A stretch of 64,000 nucleotides of DNA from Kribbella jiaozuonensis. GTDB taxonomy: Bacteria; Actinomycetota; Actinomycetes; Propionibacteriales; Kribbellaceae. Positions within the stretch are counted from its first letter, which is position 1; every line of letters starts with the position of its first letter. This document shows, one piece after another, positions 1-7,071 of the stretch. The position numbers were made by a program, and so were the translations under genes. The DNA is taken from contig NZ_SZPZ01000001.1 of assembly GCF_005233875.1 (NCBI RefSeq), positions 496,001 to 560,000 of the forward strand, read 5' to 3'. The notes under the pieces are model-generated. The model did no database searches, had not been told where the DNA came from, and was given only the letters and a program-made list of their open reading frames with translations.

Positions 1-39
1 CGACCGAACTGTCGATCGCGAGCCTTCAGGAGCATTGCT

Positions 40-795
40 GTGCCCCATCTTGTCCTGCGCACCATCGACGGCGCCGCCGATCTCCTCCAGGAGGAGCTGC
101 GCACGATGCCGTCCGTCCGTTCGATCCGTCAACTGTCAGCCGAGGCCGTCGAGTGCGCCGTCGACGGTCCATGGGACGAACTCGTTGCCTGTGCGCTCTA
201 TTTCACGATCGCCGTCCGCGATGCCGGGGGGCCGGCGGTCGAGATTCCTTCGTTGTCGTGGATGCGACGGTTCGGCCGGGTGGAACGGTTGCCGTGGTCA
301 ACGAATCCGGTGGTGGCCGAGGTGCTCGTGCGGTTGGCGAAGGTCCGGCCTGGGGATCGCGTCGTCGATCCGTTCTGCGGGACGGGAACGATCCTTCGAG
401 CGGTACGCCGTCGTGCACCGGGCGCTCGGGTCGTCGGGACGGATCACGATCCGCGGGCGCTGAAGATCGCGACCAGGAATCAGGCCCACAATCTCGTCGA
501 GGCCAAGGCCGACGCTCTGCCGCTCAAAGACAGCAGTGTCGATCGCGTCGTCACGAATCTGCCGTTCGGCAAGCAGGTCGGCAGTCATCAGCTCAACCGC
601 GCGCTGTATCCGGCCGTGGTGCGTGAGGTCGATCGAGTGCTTGCCGGCGACGGTCGCGCGGTGCTGCTGACCGAGGACAAACGCCTTCTGGAGAACGCGA
701 TCCAGCGACACCGTGCCCTCAAGGTCGTCCGCCGGCGCCTCCTCAAGTACAACGGAGCCAGCCCGACCGCTTATGTCCTGACCCGCACAAGATGA
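40..795 (+). CDS. THUMP-class RNA guanine-N2/adenine methyltransferase-like protein
   Basis: Predicted SAM-dependent RNA methyltransferase of the Trm14/RlmKL-like group. A short N-terminal region is followed by a Rossmann methyltransferase fold. Motif I is visible as VVDPFCGTGTI near residues 108-118, and motif IV is NLPFG near residue 168, the N-x-P-[FY]-G type used by enzymes that methylate exocyclic or ring amines in RNA. At 251 aa it is shorter than full THUMP enzymes, so the RNA-binding part may be reduced. The GTG start is chosen because AGGAG at 28-32 lies 7 nt upstream. The target RNA cannot be read from the sequence. Confidence 0.8.
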   Translation: MPHLVLRTIDGAADLLQEELRTMPSVRSIRQLSAEAVECAVDGPWDELVACALYFTIAVRDAGGPAVEIPSLSWMRRFGRVERLPWSTNPVVAEVLVRLAKVRPGDRVVDPFCGTGTILRAVRRRAPGARVVGTDHDPRALKIATRNQAHNLVEAKADALPLKDSSVDRVVTNLPFGKQVGSHQLNRALYPAVVREVDRVLAGDGRAVLLTEDKRLLENAIQRHRALKVVRRRLLKYNGASPTAYVLTRTR

Positions 796-815
796 CTGGA
801 CTCGTCTCGCTCTTA

Positions 816-830
816 GGCGATAACATCGCC
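816..830. promoter_or_regulatory. Inverted repeat just before the CmtR-like gene
   Basis: GGCGAT-AAC-ATCGCC is a perfect 6-bp inverted repeat ending 2 nt before the ATG at 833. Its position over the likely promoter or leader suggests the operator of the ArsR-family repressor that follows. This is inferred from symmetry and position only. Confidence 0.4.
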
Positions 831-832
831 GA

Positions 833-1177
833 ATGGCGATGAGTGTGGTCGGTGCGGACCTGTCGGTCGCGGCGTGTCTGTTTCATGGGTTCAGCGATGC
901 GTCGCGGTTGGCGATCGTGCGGCATCTGGCGTTGGGGGAGCACCGCGTTGTCGAGCTGACCGAGCATCTCGGGCTGGCGCAGTCGACGGTGTCCAAGCAT
1001 CTTGCGTGTCTGCGGGACTGCGGTCTGGTCGAGTCGCGTCCGCAAGGGCGGGCTTCGATGTTCAGCCTGTCGCACCCCGAGGCGACGATGGACCTGCTCG
1101 CCGCGGCCGAACGCCTCCTCGGCCTGACCGGCGACGCCGTCGCCCTCTGCCCCAACTACGGCCTGAACCATGGCTGA
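833..1177 (+). CDS. ArsR/SmtB-family metal sensor, CmtR-like
   Basis: Winged-helix metalloregulator of 114 aa. The recognition helix lies around VVELTEHLGLAQSTVSKHL (residues 39-57). It is directly followed by CLRDC, giving Cys59 and Cys63 with the same spacing and context as the Cd/Pb-binding Cys57 and Cys61 of mycobacterial CmtR. A further Cys sits near the C-terminus in LCPNYG, matching the third ligand position of CmtR. It overlaps the downstream cation efflux gene by 8 nt, so it probably represses that gene and itself until Cd(II) or Pb(II) binds. An alternative ATG lies two codons downstream at 839. Confidence 0.85.
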   Translation: MAMSVVGADLSVAACLFHGFSDASRLAIVRHLALGEHRVVELTEHLGLAQSTVSKHLACLRDCGLVESRPQGRASMFSLSHPEATMDLLAAAERLLGLTGDAVALCPNYGLNHG

Positions 1178-1835
1178 ACCGCTGCAGCTAGGAAAAGCCT
1201 GGGCCGTCGATCCACACGAACGCCGACGCCTCGGCCGACGAGCTCAGCTCCTGGCCGGCGCCTCGGTCACCTACAACGTGATCGAGGCGGTGGTCGCCGT
1301 GTCGTCCGGGATCGTCGCCGGCTCGGTCGCCCTGGTCGGATTCGGCCTCGACTCAGTGGTCGAGGTGTCCAGTGGGCTGATCATCCTCTGGCAGTTCCGC
1401 CACCCCCTCCCGGAGTCCCGCGAACGCCGAGCCCTCCGCCTCCTGGCGTTCTCCTTCTTCGCCCTCGCCGCGTACGTCGGTTTCGAATCGATCCGCACGC
1501 TGATCACCGGTACCGACCCGCACTCCTCGCCGGTAGGCATCGGCCTCGCGATCGCGTCCCTGATCGTGATGCCGTTCCTCTCCTGGGCCCAACGCCGCAC
1601 CGGAAAGGCGCTGGGCTCCAACGCGGTGGTCGCAGACTCGACCCAGACGCTCCTGTGCACCTACCTGTCGGCGGTGCTGCTGGTCGGATTGCTCCTCAAC
1701 ACGACCCTGGGTTGGTCGTGGGCGGATCCGATCGCCGGCCTGATCATCGCGGGAGTGGCCGTGAGGGAAGGAATCGAGGCCTGGCGCGGAGAGGGCTGCT
1801 GCTCACCCCTCGGTGGAGCCTGCAAGGCCGAGTAA
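1170..1835 (+). CDS. Cation diffusion facilitator-type efflux protein
   Basis: Membrane protein of 221 aa with about five to six hydrophobic segments and no long cytoplasmic C-terminal domain. GFGLDSVVE near residue 60 matches the transmembrane helix 2 metal site of the CDF family, and ADSTQT near residue 153 matches the helix 5 site. The C-terminus carries a cysteine cluster (GCC...GAC), unusual for the family and possibly a soft-metal ligand. Translation is coupled to the CmtR-like gene by an 8-nt overlap. Export of a divalent soft metal such as cadmium or lead is inferred from that partner. Its 3' end overlaps the convergent amidohydrolase gene by 33 nt. Confidence 0.8.
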   Translation: MAEPLQLGKAWAVDPHERRRLGRRAQLLAGASVTYNVIEAVVAVSSGIVAGSVALVGFGLDSVVEVSSGLIILWQFRHPLPESRERRALRLLAFSFFALAAYVGFESIRTLITGTDPHSSPVGIGLAIASLIVMPFLSWAQRRTGKALGSNAVVADSTQTLLCTYLSAVLLVGLLLNTTLGWSWADPIAGLIIAGVAVREGIEAWRGEGCCSPLGGACKAE

Positions 1836-2687
1836 CCGCGCTCCGTTCTCCCAGCACACCGCCCGCAACCAGTCATCGCCCAGATCCAATGCCTCGAGCG
1901 CATCCAGTTGCACGGCGTACTCGTACGGGATGTTCGGGAAGTCGGTCCCCAACACGATCCGGTCCTGCAGCTCGCCCAACCGCGGCACCAGCTCACGAGG
2001 GAACGGCATCATCGCCTCCGTGAACGGCGTCAGCGCCATCGTCGTGTCCAGATGCACGTTCGGATAAGACGTCAGCGCGAGATGCTCGGCGTACTCCGGC
2101 ATCCCTAGATGCGCGATGACGGCGGTCAGGCGGGGATGGCGGCGGAGGACTTCGCCCATGGGACCGGGGCCGGTGTGCCGCCCCGGGATCGGGCCGGACC
2201 CGCAGTGCACGACCACCGGCGTACCCGCCTCGGCCAGCTGCCCCCACACGTCGTCGAGCTCATCGGATCGCGGGTCGTAGTCGCCGACCTGCAGATGAAC
2301 CTTGAAGATCCGGGTGCCGAGCTCGAGCGCCTGCCGCACGTAGGCGGAGGCGGACGGCTCAGGAAAGAACGTCCCGCTGGCCACACACCCAGGCGTCACA
2401 GCCGCGAAGTCCCTCGCCCACTCGTTCAACGACGCAGCCATCCCCGGCTTGTGCGGATAAACCAACGCCGGAAACGCGCGAACCCCCAACGCGTCCAGTG
2501 TCTTCAACCGCTGGTCGACCGAGGTCCGATACGTGATCGGCCACGCGGTCCCGTAATGCTCCACCGCCCGGTCGAAGTACGCCCAGACCGCGTTCATCAC
2601 CCGATCCGGCAGAAAATGCACATGCACATCCACCAGCCCGTCCAACCCGAGCCGCCGCCACCAGGCCGGTACCTCCGCGTCACGCAC
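1803..2687 (-). CDS. Amidohydrolase-2 family metal-dependent hydrolase
   Basis: TIM-barrel amidohydrolase (ACMSD-like, amidohydrolase_2) of 294 aa. DVHVHF near residue 20 supplies the first two metal ligands, VVVHCGSG near residue 158 and AHLG further on supply histidines, and LGTDFPN near residue 247 supplies the catalytic aspartate. Family members hydrolyse or decarboxylate small carboxylates and lactones; the substrate here is unknown. It is the last gene of a four-gene minus-strand operon, 4 nt behind the ATP-grasp gene, which suggests it acts on the product or precursor of that ligase. Confidence 0.8.
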   Translation of the reverse strand: MRDAEVPAWWRRLGLDGLVDVHVHFLPDRVMNAVWAYFDRAVEHYGTAWPITYRTSVDQRLKTLDALGVRAFPALVYPHKPGMAASLNEWARDFAAVTPGCVASGTFFPEPSASAYVRQALELGTRIFKVHLQVGDYDPRSDELDDVWGQLAEAGTPVVVHCGSGPIPGRHTGPGPMGEVLRRHPRLTAVIAHLGMPEYAEHLALTSYPNVHLDTTMALTPFTEAMMPFPRELVPRLGELQDRIVLGTDFPNIPYEYAVQLDALEALDLGDDWLRAVCWENGARLLGLAGSTEG

Positions 2688-2691
2688 GCCT

Positions 2692-3927
2692 CTAGCCTGC
2701 CTGATCCGCCACCCAGAGGTCGGTCAGGCCCTTGAAGTGGGCGTGGAACTTCTCCTGCTCGTGTTCCGGGTACGTCGCGACGACCGTCTCGCGCAGCAAC
2801 CGGTCGAAGTCCGGGCCGGCGACCCAGTCGCGGACGCGGAGGTCGAAGTCGCCGAGGTGAGCGGCACACCATTCGTGGTACTTCGGGGTTTCGAAGTACT
2901 CGTCCGCGAGTGCCAGATAGCCCTCGAGCTTCGCGTCGTAGTCCAGCGCCGGGTCGTCCGCGATGTCGAAGTACCGCTCGGTGTGGAGGTCGACCTTGCT
3001 GCGCCGGCCGGTGGCGAGCGAGAAGACAGACCACTTGACCAGCGCGCTGATCGCCCACGGGAAGTAGTAGTGCAGCGAGGTGACCGCGACGTCCGGGCAG
3101 GCGTTGGCGTAGTCGATCGGGTGGACCGAGTCCCCCTTGACGAGCATCTCGCAGGAGTTGAACTCCCAGCCGAAGAACGCGTTCACGATCCGGCTGATCG
3201 CGACCGCCTGGTGTCCGGCCGACGGCGAGAGGAAGTCGTGCGAGACGGCGTACCGGTTGTGCATCGGCTCGTCGGGACGGAAGTCCATCACCATCGTCTC
3301 GGCGCCGATCGACAGCGCGCGGGCGAACTTGTCGTACTCGACCGTGGCCTGCAGGTGCATCAGCATCTCGTCGGACTCGTCGTACGCGCGGTGCAGGTCG
3401 TCGCGGTTGTTGATCCGCGAGACCCCACGCCACCCGCCGCCGTCGAACGGCTTCATGTAGAGCGGGTAGCCGAGGTCGTCGGCGATCGCGTCCAGGTCGA
3501 ACGGCCGGTTGTACTTCGCCGACGTGTACGCCCAGCGCACGTTGTCGACCGGGTTCTTGTACGGCACCAGCACGGTCCGCGGGATCTTCAGCCCGAGTCG
3601 CAGCATCGCGCAGTACGCCGAGTGTTTCTCCATCGACTGGAACGTGAACGGGGAGTTCAGCAGGTACGTGCCGTTCATCAGCGCGGCCTTCTTCAGCCAC
3701 TCGCGCGGGTGGTAGTACCAGTACGCGAGCCGATCGATCACCAGGCCGACGCGGACCGGATCGTTGAGGTCGAACGGCTCGATGGTCAGCCGCCGGGACC
3801 CGAACTCGTGCTCGTGCCCGTCGAGCGTCACCGGCCCGACCCGCTGCAGCAACGCCTCGAACGCCTGCGGCCAGTCTTCCTCGGCCCCCAGCAACAACCC
3901 GATCAAATGACGTGAACGATCACTCAC
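2692..3927 (-). CDS. ATP-grasp ligase of unknown substrate
   Basis: Protein of 411 aa with an ATP-grasp core. The nucleotide-binding lysine region is GYPLYMKPFDGGGWRG near residues 153-168, and the metal-binding end of the core is HPIDYANACPD near residue 270. ATP-grasp enzymes join a carboxylate to an amine or thiol through an acyl-phosphate. The long N-terminal part and the extra 130 residues after the core do not match D-Ala ligase or carbamoyl-phosphate synthase. The gene lies 12 nt after an esterase gene and 4 nt before the amidohydrolase, so these are likely co-transcribed. The substrate cannot be inferred. Confidence 0.75.
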   Translation of the reverse strand: MSDRSRHLIGLLLGAEEDWPQAFEALLQRVGPVTLDGHEHEFGSRRLTIEPFDLNDPVRVGLVIDRLAYWYYHPREWLKKAALMNGTYLLNSPFTFQSMEKHSAYCAMLRLGLKIPRTVLVPYKNPVDNVRWAYTSAKYNRPFDLDAIADDLGYPLYMKPFDGGGWRGVSRINNRDDLHRAYDESDEMLMHLQATVEYDKFARALSIGAETMVMDFRPDEPMHNRYAVSHDFLSPSAGHQAVAISRIVNAFFGWEFNSCEMLVKGDSVHPIDYANACPDVAVTSLHYYFPWAISALVKWSVFSLATGRRSKVDLHTERYFDIADDPALDYDAKLEGYLALADEYFETPKYHEWCAAHLGDFDLRVRDWVAGPDFDRLLRETVVATYPEHEQEKFHAHFKGLTDLWVADQAG

Positions 3928-3939
3928 GTGTGGATCTCC

Positions 3940-4695
3940 TCAGCAGAATCGGGGCAGTTGATGGGCGAGCTGCTGACGCCACCACGGCCAGTCGTGTGCT
4001 ACGTCGTACCCCCACATGTCCAGCTCATGCGGGATGCCCTTCTCGGTCAGCACCTTGTCCGTCGCACGAGCCGACGGCAATGAGCCGGTCGGGTTCGTCT
4101 CCCAGTCACCCTGTCCCACCGTGAGCACGATGAACAGCCGCCCACGCAAATAGTCCAGATGCTCACCGGACAGGTTGGGCAGGTAGTCGGCCGGATTGTT
4201 GAAGTACGTCGCGTCGCCGCGCTCGCCCCACGCGTGCCAACTGCTCGCGTCATAGTTCCCGGACTGACAGATCGCGACCGGGAACAGATCGGCCCGCTTG
4301 AACGCGAAGTTCAGCGCATGGAACGCGCCCAGGCTGCACCCGGTCGTGATGATGTCGCTGACCCCGGGCGAGTCGGCCCCGATCGCCGGGACGACCTGGT
4401 TCACGATCCAGGACTCGTACAGCTCGTGCCGGCGGGCGCGGTCCTCGAGCTGGATGCTCCGGTCCGACCAGCTGACATGGTCGTACGAGTCGACGCAGTA
4501 CAACTTCACCCGCCCGGCCCCGATCAGGTCCGAGACGGCGTCGACCATGCCGTTGTTCTCGTAGTCCCAGGCCCGGCCCTGCTCACTCGGAAAGACCAGC
4601 ACCGGGCGGCCGAAATGCCCGTAGCGGATCACTGTTCCGGGGCGATCAAGCCCCGGCGCCTCCAACTCGGCCTGCTCCCGTTCCATCAGCCCCAC
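3940..4695 (-). CDS. Alpha/beta-hydrolase fold esterase
   Basis: Esterase_PF00756-like hydrolase of 251 aa. The nucleophile elbow is GCSLG with Ser121, and the late histidine is in YDVAHDWPWW near residue 236. No signal peptide is seen, so it is probably cytoplasmic. The GTG start at 4695 overlaps the upstream hydrolase gene by 50 nt; an ATG three codons later at 4686 is an equally good start. It is the second gene of the four-gene operon and differs from the first by lacking the N-terminal sandwich domain. The two hydrolases may form a pair or act on successive esters or amides. Confidence 0.75.
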   Translation of the reverse strand: MGLMEREQAELEAPGLDRPGTVIRYGHFGRPVLVFPSEQGRAWDYENNGMVDAVSDLIGAGRVKLYCVDSYDHVSWSDRSIQLEDRARRHELYESWIVNQVVPAIGADSPGVSDIITTGCSLGAFHALNFAFKRADLFPVAICQSGNYDASSWHAWGERGDATYFNNPADYLPNLSGEHLDYLRGRLFIVLTVGQGDWETNPTGSLPSARATDKVLTEKGIPHELDMWGYDVAHDWPWWRQQLAHQLPRFC

Positions 4696-5722
4696 CCCAG
4701 GTCTGCCGCAGTAGATCCGTCAGATCAGGATGGAGCACATCCCGCCAGGCTGTGAAGTTGTGCATGTCGGGTGTTTCGTCGAGCGTGACCTCGAGGCCGA
4801 GCTCGGCCAGCCGCGCGGCCATCACCCGGTTGTTGTGCACGTTCTCCTCGGTCGTCCCGGCGGTCATGCCGACGAGCGGCGTACTCGGCGCCGTGGTTGC
4901 CGTCAGCACCTGCTCGACGAACGCGGTCACCTCGGCGTAGAACTCGAACCGCGACTCCTGCGGGTCGGTCTCCGGCGTGAAGAACGACCCCGACTGCAGG
5001 AACAGTCCGTCGAACGTCCCCGGGTGGTTCCACTCCGCATGCAGCGCCGCCAGCGCACCCAGGCTCGCCCCCATCATCACGGGCCGCCGGCTCTTGTACT
5101 GCGCCTGCACGGCCGGAACCACGTGCTGCGTCAGGGCCGTGGCGTACTGCGGGTTCGCGGCGTACCAGAGGTTGCGGGACGTCGGCCGGACCAGCGCGAG
5201 CCGGAACGGCGGCAGGCTACCGTCGGCGACGAGAGCGCCGGCGTAGTGCGTCAGACCGGCGTACTTCGCGAACTCGGGACCGTCGTGGGACAGCAGCAAC
5301 GGCAGCTCGAACACCGGCGCGATACCCTCCGGCGCCCAGACGTGCACGTCGACCGGCCCGACCGGGGAGTCGACCACGAGCGGGGTCAAGGTCGATGCGA
5401 TCGGCTCAGCAGCGATCCACGTGGGCTCGACGTACCCAGGGAGCGGGAGCCAGGAATGGTCGCCGAACGCGCCGCCGACCACCCGCGGGTTGGTCGGATC
5501 GGTCCGCATCCCGAGGTCGGCGATGTCGAACAGGTACTCCATCCGGTGCACCGACGGCCGCGGCAGCCGCAGCTCCCAGCCGTAGTCGACCGGCTTGAAC
5601 TCGAGCAGCTCGGCCGGCAGACCGAGCTCCTGCCACAACCGAACGCCCGTGAACGCATGCGCAGGGTCACCGAGGCGGAACACCACCTCGGCCCCCTCGA
5701 CCGCGCTCACGACACCAGGCAT
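4646..5722 (-). CDS. Enterochelin-esterase-like alpha/beta hydrolase
   Basis: Protein of 358 aa with an N-terminal beta-sandwich-like region (about residues 5-110) and an alpha/beta-hydrolase domain, the layout of Fes-type esterases. The nucleophile elbow is GASLG with Ser220, and the catalytic histidine is probably in DMHNFTAW near residue 325. No signal peptide is visible. It is the first gene of the minus-strand operon running to 1803. There is no siderophore synthesis gene next to it, so a Fes-like role in iron release is not supported by context. The C-terminal tail is Gly-rich and looks disordered. Confidence 0.75.
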   Translation of the reverse strand: MPGVVSAVEGAEVVFRLGDPAHAFTGVRLWQELGLPAELLEFKPVDYGWELRLPRPSVHRMEYLFDIADLGMRTDPTNPRVVGGAFGDHSWLPLPGYVEPTWIAAEPIASTLTPLVVDSPVGPVDVHVWAPEGIAPVFELPLLLSHDGPEFAKYAGLTHYAGALVADGSLPPFRLALVRPTSRNLWYAANPQYATALTQHVVPAVQAQYKSRRPVMMGASLGALAALHAEWNHPGTFDGLFLQSGSFFTPETDPQESRFEFYAEVTAFVEQVLTATTAPSTPLVGMTAGTTEENVHNNRVMAARLAELGLEVTLDETPDMHNFTAWRDVLHPDLTDLLRQTWGGADGTGAGRVGGAGA

Positions 5723-5745
5723 CCGACCACCGTACTGCTGGAAAT

Positions 5746-5764
5746 ACTGACAAGGGATGTCAGT
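5746..5764. promoter_or_regulatory. Perfect inverted repeat and possible promoter before the YjbR-like gene
   Basis: ACTGACA-AGGGA-TGTCAGT has 7-bp perfect arms. CTGACA at 5747-5752 could be a -35 element, with TTCTAT at 5772-5777 as the -10. That places the transcript start close to the GTG at 5787. The repeat would then overlap the -35 and act as an operator. It also lies in the divergent space with the hydrolase operon starting at 5722. Confidence 0.4.
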
Positions 5765-5786
5765 GATGGCGTTCTATCGTGGAAAC

Positions 5787-6128
5787 GTGGTCGATCTCAC
5801 CGACATCCGCGAAATCACCGCGGACCTCCCGCGCAGCTACGAGGTTCTGGTCCGGGACCGGATCAAGTTCCGCGTCGGCCAGATCGTGTACCTCGCGGTC
5901 GCGGCCGACGAGCAGACCATCGGCCTCGGCTTCCCGCGCGAGGAACGTGCCGCCGCGCTGGCCGCCGAACCGGACAAGTTCCTCCCGCCGCGCCCGTCCG
6001 ACGAGCGCTTCCAGTGGATCGAGCTGAACCTGGCGGCCGTCGACTACGACGAACTCCGCGAGCTGATCCTCGACGCCTGGTCGATGTGCGTCCCGAAGAA
6101 GGTCCGCGCCGCCTACTTCGGTGACTGA
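5787..6128 (+). CDS. MmcQ/YjbR-family protein
   Basis: CyaY-like fold protein of the MmcQ/YjbR family, about 113 aa from the GTG at 5787. Typical features are the LPRSYEVLVRDRIKFRVG segment near the start and the end motif ELILDAWSMCVPKKVRAAY. The longer frame opens at an ATG at 5757 inside an inverted repeat. The GTG at 5787 is preferred because it gives the usual family N-terminus and lies about 10 nt after a possible -10 element, suggesting leaderless translation. Family members are small cytoplasmic proteins with proposed DNA binding and no firmly known role. Confidence 0.75.
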   Translation: MVDLTDIREITADLPRSYEVLVRDRIKFRVGQIVYLAVAADEQTIGLGFPREERAAALAAEPDKFLPPRPSDERFQWIELNLAAVDYDELRELILDAWSMCVPKKVRAAYFGD

Positions 6129-6141
6129 GGGTCATCCTCAG
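6125..6141. promoter_or_regulatory. Inverted repeat upstream of a small membrane protein
   Basis: CTGAGG-GTCAT-CCTCAG is a perfect 6-bp repeat overlapping the stop codon of the YjbR-like gene and ending 64 nt before the small ORF at 6206. There is no T-run after it, so an operator for the neighbouring NarL-type response regulator is as likely as a terminator. Both readings are inference. Confidence 0.35.
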
Positions 6142-6205
6142 GTAGTAGACCAGAACCATCCTGACGACCGATGGGTGACGCGATTTCCCGAGCAACTCTG
6201 GAAGC

Positions 6206-6316
6206 ATGACTGGGGACTTCCTACCCCGGCGCCAGAAGGCGTCGGTGCTGAGCCAAGCTGTGACCGTGGTAATCCTGCTCGCCGTGGGGGCGGTCGCGCT
6301 CGTGCTGTTTACCTAG
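6206..6316 (+). CDS. 36-residue single-pass membrane protein
   Basis: Small ORF starting ATG at 6206 and ending TAG at 6314-6316. The N-terminus is polar and basic (PRRQK), followed by one hydrophobic helix of about 17 residues, VTVVILLAVGAVALVLF, reaching almost to the C-terminus. Positive-inside charge predicts the N-terminus in the cytoplasm. A weak GGAAG lies directly before the ATG. It converges on the response regulator gene with a 4-nt overlap and lies alone between the YjbR-like gene and the two-component system. A target or partner of that system is possible; function is unknown. Confidence 0.55.
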   Translation: MTGDFLPRRQKASVLSQAVTVVILLAVGAVALVLFT

Positions 6317-7071
6317 GAGTCCCAGCGCACGTCGGCCTCGCCGGGCCGGACCACGCCGGCTTCGTAGGCGACGACCACAGCCTGGACCCGGCTGGACAGG
6401 CCGAGCTTCGACAGGACCGAGCTCACGTGGGTCTTGATCGTGGTCTCGCTGACGAACAGCTTGGTCGCCAGGTCGCGGTTCGACAGGCCGCGGGCCATCC
6501 AGACCAGGATCTCGCGTTCCCGTTCGCTGAGCTGGGACAGCAGTCCGACCCAGCGCGGATCCGGCTGCGCCGGCGCGGCGTTCGGCGTACCGCCGTCGAC
6601 CTGGCGCTCGAGCTCCATGCACCGCTCGAGCAACACCCGCGTCGAGGCCGGGTCGACGAGCGAGTCGCCGCGATACACCGCGCGGACGGCCGACACCAGC
6701 AGATCGGGATCGGTGTCCTTCAACAGGAACCCGGACGCCCCGGCGCGTACGGCGGCCAGCACATACGCCTCGTCGTCGAACGTGGTCAGCACGAGTACGG
6801 CGGGACGCGCGCGGCCGGCCTCCCGGTTGGCCGTCGTGATCCGCTCGGTCGCGACCAGACCGTCCATCACCGGCATCCGGATGTCCATCAGTACGACGTC
6901 CGGGTCGTACTGCTCGATCAGCCGGAGCGCCTCCTCGCCGTTCTCGGCCTGGGCGACCGTGGTCAGGTCCGGCTCGTGATCGAGGATCATCGCCAGCCCC
7001 ATCCGGATCACGCCCTGGTCGTCGGCGACCAGGATCCGGATCGACTCGTTCAGTTCTGCGGCGGCAGCCAT
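6313..7071 (-). CDS. NarL/FixJ-family response regulator
   Basis: Response regulator of 252 aa. The receiver domain has the acidic pair in VADDQG, the phosphorylated aspartate in VVLMDIRMPVMDG, the threonine in VLTTFDD and the lysine in FLLKDTD. A LuxR-type helix-turn-helix follows, with LSEREREILVWMARGLSNRDLA and TTIKTHVSSVLSKLG. The linker between them is long and Pro/Ala-rich. The ATG at 7071 is chosen because GGAGAG lies 7 nt upstream; an ATG at 7086 is in frame. It overlaps the kinase gene by 22 nt and is surely its partner. Confidence 0.9.
   Translation of the reverse strand: MAAAAELNESIRILVADDQGVIRMGLAMILDHEPDLTTVAQAENGEEALRLIEQYDPDVVLMDIRMPVMDGLVATERITTANREAGRARPAVLVLTTFDDEAYVLAAVRAGASGFLLKDTDPDLLVSAVRAVYRGDSLVDPASTRVLLERCMELERQVDGGTPNAAPAQPDPRWVGLLSQLSEREREILVWMARGLSNRDLATKLFVSETTIKTHVSSVLSKLGLSSRVQAVVVAYEAGVVRPGEADVRWDS

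Noticed and set aside
4646..5722. Fes-type enterochelin esterase role for the first hydrolase
   Set aside because: No siderophore genes nearby, no iron box, and three different enzymes in the operon.
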